Below are positions 1 through 8,221 of a stretch of DNA of 16,957 nucleotides, piece by piece. This DNA comes from Cytauxzoon felis (taxonomy: Eukaryota; Apicomplexa; Aconoidasida; Piroplasmida; Theileriidae), in contig JAIQCW010000065.1 of the NCBI GenBank assembly GCA_020283715.1, positions 1 through 16,957 of the forward strand, read 5' to 3'. The position numbers were made by a program, and so were the translations under genes. The notes under the pieces were generated by a model. That model saw only the letters and a list, made by a program, of their open reading frames with translations. It was not told the origin of the DNA and did not search any database. How positions within the stretch are numbered: the first letter of the stretch is position 1; each line of letters opens with the position of its first letter.

Positions 1-159
1 TTTTTAAAATGTTTAATTTTGTGCCAAAAGTAGGCAATTCTAATCGAAATTTGTATAATTTGTCACTTGTAACTTAATGTTAATATTTTAATAACTCTAT
101 ATTCATATTTATCATATACATACATAAAGATCTCCATCTGAAATCCAATGCAATGCTCT

Positions 160-253
160 TCATCCTGCCGTCAGCTCTTCTATTTACTTCCCCTTCCAGC
201 TCCCGTAGATCGCTTACAGGTATTCTACTTGAGGTCTCCACTTGAGGTCAATC
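160..253 (-). repeat. Dispersed repeat, module B (copy 1, left part)
   Basis: Read on the minus strand this encodes the repeat's second conserved block, approximately TSSRIPVSDLRELEGE, followed by VNRRA. It matches the block inside the methionyl-tRNA synthetase insert and in the UTP25 introns. The end at 242-253 is the short AGGTC/GACCT-type terminal motif seen at other copies. It is separated from its partner module A by about 340 bp of AT-rich DNA, unlike the compact copies. Confidence 0.8.
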
Positions 254-596
254 CATTAATAATATATAAATTAATTGAATTAAATGCAATAATTATCTTC
301 TCTCAATCATTTATAACTCACGTATAATATTATATTAATTTTATGAAATGTAATTATTTATATAAATCTATTACTATCGTATAATGTAGTATACTTTAAT
401 TCATGTTACTAGTAATATAGTATATATATTATAATAATTATTTATATTAATACTTATATATCATCATATATCTATACTTCATCCTTCAATTGTATTATTA
501 TACATGTATATATTATAGTAGAAGAGAAATCATCAATAGACTGTTAAGAAGTAGTGTGAATGGTGTTTATTACCCCCGAAAACCCCCTATTACCCC

Positions 597-721
597 ATCG
601 CCACGATCTCCGGGAGTGGCTATACTCTTTAGAGATAGGTAATTGGAAGAGGCCTCCACGGCGAGTGGAACAAAGTTGGATTGGACCTCAAGTGTAGAGC
701 TGTCTGCAAGACGAAGGAAAG
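597..721 (-). repeat. Dispersed repeat, module A with inverted module B end (copy 1, right part)
   Basis: The minus strand of 597-673 encodes the first conserved block, SSNYLSLKSIATPGDRG. Immediately beyond it, 675-721 on the plus strand carries the ending of module B (GAGCTGTCTGCAAGACGAAG) next to a GGATTGGACCTC motif. This mixed orientation shows that the family is mosaic. Confidence 0.8.
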
Positions 722-780
722 GTGGAGATGTAATGATCATTGATTGATTATATTACGACATTTTGTATATTTATATGATT

Positions 781-2625
781 TCATTCAACGTATGGTTGTA
801 GTATCATTAATTCGTATTTGAACTCTTCTTCATCGATCATGATCCAATTACCATCATCTTGTTTAATAAAATAAATGTTATTACTGTTTTGTTGATTGAT
901 TTGTATAAATATATGTAATAGTTTGGGTGTATCATGATTATAATATATGATAACATTTGAACATTTGGGTTGATTTATAATATCGATATCACCACTACGC
1001 CATATAATTTGATTATGATCTTTAATTGAGCTAAGGAAAGTATCTTCTTTAATATAATATGTGCATGCATTATGATTATTAACAGGTGAATCATTAATAA
1101 TAACAAGATGATTAAAATATTTAAAATTAATATCTAATATGAATTCATTTTCGACATTAATTAATATATTTTTGAACATATATTCAGGTATACGTACCCA
1201 CATATCTATTATCCATTTATAATAGATTGATATATTATTTCTATTACGTCCCATTATATGTAATAATAATTTATTATTATATCTAATATATAATATACAA
1301 CCTAAAAATAAATAATCTGTAGTATTATTATTTTTCCATAAACATTGTATACCATCTATAACATTAATAATAGTAACATGTGGTAATGGTTCAAATATAT
1401 ATTTAATAGTATCAACATGATTAATATATCTTTGTACATTAATATTATTATCAACATTAGATATATCAAATATATATTCATTTTTTATTTTAATTAATGT
1501 ATTATTAAAATTATGTTCATCAACTTCAACCCAAGTATAATTAGCATATTTCCATAAATAAATTGTACTAACAACACCATAATGTATTATTCTTAATATA
1601 ACTAATCTTGGTTTACCATCTTTATAATAACATCTAACATCTAATATATATTCCATATTATTTCTTGATATCCATACTACATTATTATGATCTATTATTT
1701 CTGTTGTATATATATCATTCTTACTTCTAATTATTAATATAGTCATTACTTCATCTATATCATTCATTACATGATAATTATCATTCTGTAATACATTATT
1801 TATATATGTTATATCTAATGATGATTCATTACGTATTATATTCTCTAATGCTTCAAATTCATCATTTAAACATTGATTCCATGAATGATCTAATTCTCTT
1901 TTAAAATAACAAACTTCTAATCTATCATCATATAATACATCTATTTTTAATAATTTCATAACATCTCTACGTTTAATAGCCCTTGCTCTTATTAATCTAC
2001 CATCTACTTCTGGTAAAAGCTCCCATATAGGTGTACCATTACATTCTATCCATACTACTTTACTATCCTCACTCAAGGTTATACTTATTATTTTATTACC
2101 AAATTCTGTATTATATACTACATTATCATCATCATTCAAATCCATTAAATCCAATAATATATGAGTTTCTATACCATCCATAAATGGATCATCTACATGA
2201 TACCATGGTGTAATATCATCCACTCTACGTAATTTTACATTCTCTACATTACCATTCATATATACACGCATTGTTAATGTCATATGACCACAATTATCTT
2301 TACAATAATTTACATTTTTTACAAAACTACCACCCATCGTACGCCATGCTATATCACCTAATTCATCCCTTATCATTATTATCTTACATGGACCAGTAGC
2401 TATATATGATTTACAAACTGTATCCATTAGATCAAATGGATATATCAATATACCAGCTACCTTAACAGATAAGCCTAAAGATAATGGTATATCTGTTGAA
2501 TATATCACATGCTTTGCCAATATGACAAAAATAATTATAGTAAACACATTTATATTATATACATTAAATATTACATTCATCATAATAACAATATTATTAC
2601 AATTTTGGATATAATGCAAATCCAA
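781..2625 (-). CDS. Secreted protein with about five FAINT-like (DUF529) repeats
   Basis: A single-exon ORF of 614 aa. An N-terminal hydrophobic stretch (about residues 26-37, core NVFTIIIFVIL) looks like a signal peptide. Met15 (2583) or Met16 (2580) would place it closer to the start, so translation may begin there. The rest divides into about five units (residues ~50-162, 163-265, 270-378, 382-490, 494-608). Each has a buried Trp strand (AWR, VWIE, VWIS, CLWK, IWRS), a hydrophobic strand and a second Trp motif such as YTWVEVDE or GNWIMIDEEEF. That pattern is typical of FAINT domains, which are greatly expanded in Theileria and usually found in secreted or host-exposed proteins. The exact domain call is from memory of the family. 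Repeats 4 and 5 are Asn-rich. No transmembrane or GPI signal is visible at the C-terminus, so the product is probably secreted. Substrate or host target is unknown. Confidence 0.72.
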   Translation of the reverse strand: MDLHYIQNCNNIVIMMNVIFNVYNINVFTIIIFVILAKHVIYSTDIPLSLGLSVKVAGILIYPFDLMDTVCKSYIATGPCKIIMIRDELGDIAWRTMGGSFVKNVNYCKDNCGHMTLTMRVYMNGNVENVKLRRVDDITPWYHVDDPFMDGIETHILLDLMDLNDDDNVVYNTEFGNKIISITLSEDSKVVWIECNGTPIWELLPEVDGRLIRARAIKRRDVMKLLKIDVLYDDRLEVCYFKRELDHSWNQCLNDEFEALENIIRNESSLDITYINNVLQNDNYHVMNDIDEVMTILIIRSKNDIYTTEIIDHNNVVWISRNNMEYILDVRCYYKDGKPRLVILRIIHYGVVSTIYLWKYANYTWVEVDEHNFNNTLIKIKNEYIFDISNVDNNINVQRYINHVDTIKYIFEPLPHVTIINVIDGIQCLWKNNNTTDYLFLGCILYIRYNNKLLLHIMGRNRNNISIYYKWIIDMWVRIPEYMFKNILINVENEFILDINFKYFNHLVIINDSPVNNHNACTYYIKEDTFLSSIKDHNQIIWRSGDIDIINQPKCSNVIIYYNHDTPKLLHIFIQINQQNSNNIYFIKQDDGNWIMIDEEEFKYELMILQPYVE

Positions 2626-2832
2626 ATTACACTACTGTACACATGGGGCATGAATTTAAACTAATGCAACAAGGTGTAATAAGACAAATAAAATTATCAA
2701 AATAAACTATGGATCATTATAAACAAATTGTTTATTATACATTTTTTTAATCGAAATATATTTTTTAAAATATATTTTACGATACATAATCCAACTAGAT
2801 CTAATAACATATATAGATTAATATTAATAGAT
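2626..2832. other. Short spacer between two co-directional genes
   Basis: About 200 bp of AT-rich DNA between the 3' end of the methionyl-tRNA synthetase gene and the start of the FAINT-like gene, both on the minus strand. It presumably holds the terminator of the former and the promoter of the latter. I see no gene or repeat copy in it. Confidence 0.5.
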
Positions 2833-4854
2833 TTATGTCATTGTCTTTTGATGTATTGGTTTAAATATATACTTGTATTCCTTCAACATATCAAATTTGA
2901 TCCCATTATATTTTATAACTTCCCCTTTGATAATCGGATTTATTGTAGTAATAATCGATTCACATAATCTAGGCATTATCGGTGATGCAACTATTGATAT
3001 GTAAAATATTGCCATTGTAGCAGTCCATAATAATCCATTAAATTTATCATCAGCGTCCAATTCCCATATTCTATTTTCTGTCAAAAATTTATTTAATTCC
3101 ATCGACATCTCATTAAGTATTTTTATATATCTATCAATTCTACAATTGTTTACTATAGAATCCAATAAATCAATTTTTCCATTAAATTCATTTATCATCT
3201 CATCTATATAATTAGGGGGTTCTAACATGAGGATACCATGGATATCTAATATACCCGTTATTCTATAACATGTATTCGCATAGTTATTAATTATCAAATT
3301 GTGAATATTTTTAATCATATCATTAGTATACATAAAATCATTAGCAAAATATCCAAGAGACATTAAAGTAAAACGATAAACATCAGATGTATAATCTAAT
3401 GGTAATGCAGGAATAATATTACCGAATGATTTAGACATCTTATTACCATCACTATTCAATATCCAACCATGAACTATCAATCGTATTCTAGGCTCAATAC
3501 CCAATGACATCAATAATGATGGCCATAATAAACCATGAAAATTTAATATATCCTTACCTATCACATTATACGTCATCGATGGTATATCCATATCGCTATA
3601 CAATTCAATTGATATTTCTTTTCCATTAGGAGTTCCATCTGAGGTTACATTGCTGCCGTCTCCACCTGAGGTCGTCCTGCAGACAGCTTCTTTATTTAGT
3701 TGTCCCTCCGCTTCCCTGAGATCAGCTGCGGGTAATCCACTTGAGGTTACATCCAACACATCCTTAGCACCATCTTCCATCATTCCCATGATGGATGATC
3801 CATCACTACCTTCACCACGATCTCCGGGAGTGGCATTACCGTTTACGGGGAGGTAATTGGAAGAGGCCTCCACGGCGAGTGGAACATAAGTTGTAACCTC
3901 AGGTGGAACGCCGTATAGACTTGTAGTAGATAGAGGTTCTCTAGTTGTTGTCTCTGGAGAACTATTCATATTGATCATATGATATAGGTAGCATAACAAT
4001 GCATCGAACCATACGTAAATGTACTGATTCTCTTCGACTTTGATGCCTAATTTACAATTGGATCTCGTAATGGCAACATCGAATAAATCATCATTCAAGA
4101 TGTTTAACAGTTCATTCTTTTTATTATTTGGCAATATAACATCATTTTTAGTATAAAAATCGATAAGTTTATCACGCCAAGTACTTAATTTAAAGAAATA
4201 TGCGGGTTCTGCTATGGGTATCACATCGAAACCATTGGGTGATTTCCCATTAATCAATTGTGATTCAGGATAATATAAATCCTCCTTTGGTGAGAAGAAC
4301 CCTTTATGTATTCCTTTGTATATGTGACCAGTACTTAATAATCTATTGAATATCCCAAGTACAAACTCCTTATATTTATGCTCACTTGTATGAACATTGA
4401 TGTCATTATCGATGTTATATGCTTTAAACATATCAATAAATCTTCTTCTAACATTAATTATATGATCATAGACATTAATACCTAGAGCTTTTGATGTACT
4501 CTCAATCTTGGTTCCATGCTCATCTGTACCAACCAATGTGTAGACTCTATGACCATTTAAATTATAATACCTCTTCAATACATCCGATAAAACTACAGTA
4601 TAAGCATGACCCAAATGTGGATCACCATTTAAATAATACAAAGGTGATGTTATCAAAATTTTACCGTCGTCATTGACTCTTATAAAATCATCATCAATCT
4701 CAACTGCATTATGCCTATGTCTAATAGACTTTATTAAAGAATTTAAGCCTAAAGTAGAATTTACTATACGAAATGAGATTATAAATTGTAGTTGCGATAA
4801 AATTATAAAAAATATCAAATTTATATACAAAATGTGATAAATATATAGAATCAT
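2833..4854 (-). CDS. Methionyl-tRNA synthetase, organellar (apicoplast) type, with in-frame repeat insert
   Basis: A single-exon ORF of 673 aa. It is a class I aminoacyl-tRNA synthetase that charges tRNA-Met. The HIGH motif is HLGH at residues 80-83 within LYYLNGDPHLGHAYT. The core motif VWFDAL is at 281-286, and KMSKS is at 472-476 within KMSKSFGN. The anticodon-binding helical domain follows to the end. The first ~28 residues are very hydrophobic (IYHILYINLIFFIIL) and are followed by a basic, hydroxylated stretch up to about residue 60. This fits a bipartite apicoplast leader (signal peptide plus transit peptide). The connective region has YYPESQL and lacks zinc-binding Cys pairs, as in shorter bacterial/organellar enzymes. 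Residues ~297-414 are foreign to the family: they sit between WFDALLCYLYHM and NVIGKDILNFHG, where homologues have only a short link, and they are encoded by the dispersed repeat. The gene is divergent from UTP25, with about 90 bp between start codons, which suggests a shared promoter. Confidence 0.9.
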   Translation of the reverse strand: MILYIYHILYINLIFFIILSQLQFIISFRIVNSTLGLNSLIKSIRHRHNAVEIDDDFIRVNDDGKILITSPLYYLNGDPHLGHAYTVVLSDVLKRYYNLNGHRVYTLVGTDEHGTKIESTSKALGINVYDHIINVRRRFIDMFKAYNIDNDINVHTSEHKYKEFVLGIFNRLLSTGHIYKGIHKGFFSPKEDLYYPESQLINGKSPNGFDVIPIAEPAYFFKLSTWRDKLIDFYTKNDVILPNNKKNELLNILNDDLFDVAITRSNCKLGIKVEENQYIYVWFDALLCYLYHMINMNSSPETTTREPLSTTSLYGVPPEVTTYVPLAVEASSNYLPVNGNATPGDRGEGSDGSSIMGMMEDGAKDVLDVTSSGLPAADLREAEGQLNKEAVCRTTSGGDGSNVTSDGTPNGKEISIELYSDMDIPSMTYNVIGKDILNFHGLLWPSLLMSLGIEPRIRLIVHGWILNSDGNKMSKSFGNIIPALPLDYTSDVYRFTLMSLGYFANDFMYTNDMIKNIHNLIINNYANTCYRITGILDIHGILMLEPPNYIDEMINEFNGKIDLLDSIVNNCRIDRYIKILNEMSMELNKFLTENRIWELDADDKFNGLLWTATMAIFYISIVASPIMPRLCESIITTINPIIKGEVIKYNGIKFDMLKEYKYIFKPIHQKTMT
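3635..3906 (-). repeat. Dispersed repeat inserted in frame in the methionyl-tRNA synthetase (copy 2)
   Basis: The copy is bounded by near-perfect 15-bp inverted repeats at 3635-3649 and 3892-3906 (CCATCTGAGGTTACA against TGTAACCTCAGGTGG, one mismatch after reversal). On the minus strand it encodes module A (ASSNYLPVNGNATPGDRG) and module B (VTSSGLPAADLREAEGQLN), joined by a unique acidic, Met- and Gly-containing linker. The frame is open throughout and continuous with the enzyme on both sides. The flanks 3615-3634 and 3907-3966 also look foreign to the enzyme. The codons here use C and G in third position far more than the rest of the gene. Confidence 0.88.
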
Positions 4855-4943
4855 CCATTTATTATTTACTGATTATACGGTTTACTTAGGAATCATTGTG
4901 TAAAGTCATTTTTTATTTAATTATTTTTATTTCTACAATAATA

Positions 4944-7900
4944 ATGTCAAATAAAAATGACAAGGAATCAAATTTAGACAAATTATTAAAATTAATAGAT
5001 GAACGCGAATATAAAAAAAGAAGATTAAAGTCAGATTCCAATGTTAATGACATAAATGATGATGATTTAGAAGATTTACTCTATACAAACTCAGAAGATG
5101 AGGATGATGAAGGGGAAGATGAAGAATCTATAGATGGATTTATCTGTAATGATAACTACAGTACATTCAATGATGATTATATGAAATATACAGAGTCAAA
5201 TAAGGTTATTAAGGAAAATATAACATTTGAACATCCATTATTTAATAAATTTACTATCGAAAATGTTACACCTATACTATCAAACATAGTAGGCAAGAAT
5301 GCAGTTCCAGATCCGATATCAAGCCCAGAAGAGTATAAAATAACGAAGCAATTAATTAAAAGGATACAAACATTGTGTAAAAATGGCAAATTATCAGAGG
5401 TTTCTAAGGATCTGAGATATTTATTTAATTGTATTAATAGTTATGTCGATGTATATTATGTCAATAATCGTACCAGTATATTAAATAACATCAGATTAAT
5501 ATACACCATCCATATCGCAAATCATATAATTAAAACACACTTGATGAAAAAAGATAACATTGAAGGTGAAGAACCTGCAAGAACTGATGGATTTACCAGA
5601 CCGAAAGTACTAGTCATATGCGGGTTAAGATGTATAGCCAGAGAAGTCATTAATCACCTATTATCACTCATACCCGCCGCCAAACATGTAGGTTATCAAT
5701 GATAATATCGAATTATATGCTTGTAATTGAAGGTTACTATCAGCCTGAAGTTATAACTCTTCTTCCACTTCCATCGAGGTCCAATCCACCTATGTTCCAC
5801 TCGCCGTGGAGGCCTTCTCTATTTAGTTGTCCCTCCGCTTCCCTGAGATCAGCTGCGGGTAGTCCACTTGAGGTTACATCCAGATTAGCTTCAACATCGT
5901 CACGATCTCCGGGAGTGGCATTACCGTTTACGGGGAGGTAATTGGAAGAGCTGACGGCAAGACCTCGAGTGGGACGCCGAGTGGAAGAAGAGTTGGATTG
6001 GACCTCGATGGAAGTGGAAGAGAAGTAGATGAGTATTAAATTGTATATATAATATAAAATAGGATGAGAATTTGGATCGTTTTGAGGTTGATTTTTCATT
6101 ATTGGAGGAGGATTTGGAGGAGCAGAATAATTCATTTATAAAGACTCGTAAATCGATGGATTATGTAAATACATTTAGTGGTAATCAAGACGATGCTTTT
6201 AAAATTGGTATACGTTATCAATCGGGATTATTACATTTGTATAGTTCATTTTATTCTAGTGATATTATTATTGCATCACCATTAGGGTTAAAATCTACGC
6301 TTGGTACTATTGTTTGTTGATAATTATTTATATTTAATATCAACTTTTAGAAAGATAAAGATTCAGATTATGATTTCCTATCATCCATTGAAGTTGTTAT
6401 ATGTGATCGTATCGATATTATCAAATTCCAAAATTGGAAAATATTCTCTGACCTTTATCAGGTAATTTTACACGATATAGAAAATCTTTCATTCACCACC
6501 ACCTGAGGTCAATCTTTTCCATTGCATGGAGCTTCTCTATTTACTTCCCCCTCAAACTCCCGTAGATCGTTCTCGGGTATTCCACTTGAAGTCCAATCCT
6601 CTACACCTCCATCATCGCCACGATCTCCGGGAGTGGCTCTACTCTTTAGAGATAGGTAATTGGAAGAGCTCTCTGCAGGAGAACGCGAGGTTGTAACCTC
6701 AGGTGGAAGTGGAAGAATAGGTGGATTGGACCTCAGATTTACTTCAATCTGTATATAGTTGATCATTTGTAGTGCTTTTTCATTTATATTGATATATAAT
6801 TTATAGTTTATAAATTTGCCATTATTGAAGTGGCGTGATGGAGATATAAATAAGATACGTATGAGTGTGATAGATGGTCAGATAATGGAATACAGGCAGA
6901 ATATAATGTTATCATGTAGTAATAATATCATTATTAATTCATTATTTAAAAAGAGTAAAAATAAAAGAGGATTTATTCGACTTGTTAGACCATATACTAA
7001 CGATTATATATTACTCGGGTCGAAATGTAAAATACAACAACTATTTGTCAAAGTACCATCAAATAATATCAAAGATAGCACACAAGTAAGTACATGCTTC
7101 GATACACATACAATGAGGTTCAATCCTGCCGTCAGCTCTTCCATTTACTTCCCCCTTCGCTTCCCTGAGATCAGCTACGGGTTCTCCACCTGAGGTCATA
7201 TTCACTAGTTCCACTACTTCATTTTCACCCCCAAAATTTGAAGGAAATCTTGAATTTCTGGGGAAACTACTGAAGATAACTAAATGACTATTGAATGTAT
7301 CTCTGATCTCAATACTTCATTGAAAAGGAATTTGATGATTCTATTGAGTTTACTCAACATCACTTCATTCCAATATATATTGACTGAGATATCCTTCAAA
7401 CATGAATTCCGTCACTTTATCCTTATCTCGTCGAGATCAGAAATTATACCTGTAAGCGATCTACGGGAGCTGGAAGGGGAACTAAATAGAAGAGCTGTCT
7501 GCAAGACGAAGGATGATAATGATTGGACCTCAAGTGGAGAAAATAATATAATATCCAATTTCTATAGGATGTATTGACGTATTTTATAAAGAATGTATTG
7601 AATATGATTCAGGATAAGATTGGTGTATTGGTTGTTTTGGGTGACTATACACATTATTTGCGGTGAGTATTGTAAAATTGTTAATAAAAAATTTTTATAG
7701 GATATATAAAGAGTTAAAAATATCGAACATTAATTATTTGACATGTCATGAATCTAATAATAATAGACAGATTTCATATGCTCGTCAGCAATTTCATAGT
7801 CGTATGTTTATAATGTGTAGCGATTAAAATAATTTGTATATAGAGAATGTACCTATACTTATAACAACATATCGTTATTTATTTTTTAAACGTAATATAA

Positions 7901-8112
7901 TAAAGGGTACAAGATTAATATTATTATTACAACCACCAGAGTATATACCATTATATAAAGATTACTTGAAGATGTTATTGAAAGTAGAAGATGGTACATT
8001 AGTTTGTTATTATACTAGATATGATGCTATATTACTTGAACCATTAGTTGGTAATAATAGATTAGTTAAATTATTAGATGCTAGTGATACAAAAATAACA
8101 CAATTTCATTAA
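4944..8112 (+). CDS. UTP25: UTP25 (DEF/DUF1253), U3 snoRNP-associated small-subunit processome protein, seven exons
   Basis: Exons: 4944-5687, 6063-6311, 6351-6461, 6807-7085, 7568-7662, 7701-7801 and 7844-8112. All joins keep phase and use GT...AG, giving about 615 aa. An upstream in-frame ATG at 4896 would add 16 hydrophobic residues, which do not suit a nucleolar protein, so I chose 4944. UTP25 is a degenerate DEAD-box-like protein needed for 18S rRNA processing. The N-terminus is charged and acidic (DEDDEGEDEESIDG). The diagnostic blocks follow in family order: RPKVLVICGLRC, NTFSGNQDDAFKIGI, FYSSDIIIASPLGL, YDFLSSIEVVICDRIDI, IIKFQNW, WRDGDINKIRM, IGVLVVLGDYTHYLR, QQFHSQNVPILITTYRY and the C-terminal region ending near TQFH. 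The DEAD tetrad is replaced by DRID. An apparent in-frame TAA at 7825 lies inside the 42-nt intron 6, so the gene is intact. Introns 1, 3 and 4 are 375, 345 and 482 nt and all contain the dispersed repeat. The others are 38-42 nt. Confidence 0.88.
5761..6021 (-). repeat. Dispersed repeat in UTP25 intron 1, with 27-bp terminal inverted repeats (copy 3)
   Basis: Perfect 27-bp terminal inverted repeats lie at 5761-5787 and 5995-6021 (core GGATTGGACCTCGATGGAAG). Between them, on the minus strand, are module A (SSSNYLPVNGNATPGDR) and module B (VTSSGLPAADLREAEGQLN), the same subtype as in the methionyl-tRNA synthetase. The host intron is 5688-6062 (GTAGGT...AAAATAG). The copy is antisense to UTP25 and its own frame is open along its length. 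I could not identify a target-site duplication. Confidence 0.9.
6499..6734 (-). repeat. Dispersed repeat in UTP25 intron 3 (copy 4)
   Basis: The minus strand carries module A (SSSNYLSLKSRATPGDRG) and module B (WTSSGIPENDLREFEGE). An 11-bp inverted repeat, CCACCTGAGGT at 6499-6509 and its complement at 6696-6706, flanks the modules. A further GGATTGGACCTC motif is at 6723-6734. The host intron is 6462-6806 (GTAATT...TTATAG), so the copy makes up most of it. It is antisense to UTP25. Confidence 0.88.
7114..7199 (-). repeat. Dispersed repeat, module B, in UTP25 intron 4 (copy 5)
   Basis: A module B segment without module A. It begins 28 bp after the intron donor (GTAAGT at 7086). It is antisense to UTP25 and faces copy 6 in the same intron as an imperfect inverted pair. 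Read on the minus strand it contains VADLREAKGE-type residues and ends with the CCACCTGAGGT motif. Confidence 0.82.
7447..7539 (+). repeat. Dispersed repeat, module B, sense orientation, in UTP25 intron 4 (copy 6)
   Basis: The plus strand encodes VSDLRELEGELNRRAVCKTK followed by a WTSSG motif. It lies near the 3' end of intron 4 (7086-7567). About 245 bp of AT-rich, repeat-free DNA separates it from copy 5, which points the other way. Confidence 0.85.
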
Positions 8113-8221
8113 ATAAATTTAATTTATAAATGGGGGATTTAATTTAATTATTTTTTTTATAAAATTTTATATTATATTAATTAAGATTCTATAAATTTAT
8201 ATTATTTAAATATTAAATTAA

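Larger units (their letters stand above)
1..780. other. Gene-free left flank
   Basis: I see no convincing exon here. The stretch is strongly AT-rich at 1-150 and 255-590, with stops in all frames, and is broken by two pieces of the dispersed repeat (about 160-253 and 597-721). It lies 3' of the minus-strand FAINT-like gene that ends at 781. Elsewhere in the window every repeat copy lies inside a gene (intron or coding sequence), so this flank could be the intron or untranslated end of a gene whose exons lie outside the window. Nothing in the sequence proves that. Confidence 0.6.

Noticed and set aside
3650..3856. 68-aa plus-strand ORF opposite the methionyl-tRNA synthetase insert
   Set aside because: Shadow of the repeat on the opposite strand; its twin appears opposite copy 3, as expected for repeated DNA.
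3615..3966. Insert in the methionyl-tRNA synthetase as an unspliced intron
   Set aside because: The other introns here have clear donors such as GTAAGT, GTATGT or GTAGGT. None is placed to remove the insert, and the frame is open throughout. Not fully excluded without RNA data.
4491..4676. 61-aa plus-strand ORF
   Set aside because: Antisense of the conserved catalytic region of the methionyl-tRNA synthetase.
5740..6135. 131-aa minus-strand ORF across UTP25 intron 1
   Set aside because: It is the repeat's own open frame plus antisense of UTP25 intron and exon sequence. There is no independent evidence for a gene, though its openness is noted as a finding.
6509..6766. 85-aa minus-strand ORF in UTP25 intron 3
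   Set aside because: Again the repeat's frame, lying within an intron on the opposite strand.
7284..7577. 97-aa plus-strand ORF in UTP25 intron 4
   Set aside because: It is AT-rich intron sequence running into repeat copy 6. UTP25 homology is continuous across this intron without it.
7825..7827. In-frame TAA that would make UTP25 a broken gene
   Set aside because: It lies inside a 42-nt GTATGT...TATATAG intron (7802-7843). Removing it restores phase and gives the expected family sequence at the join (QQFHSQNVPILITTYRY).
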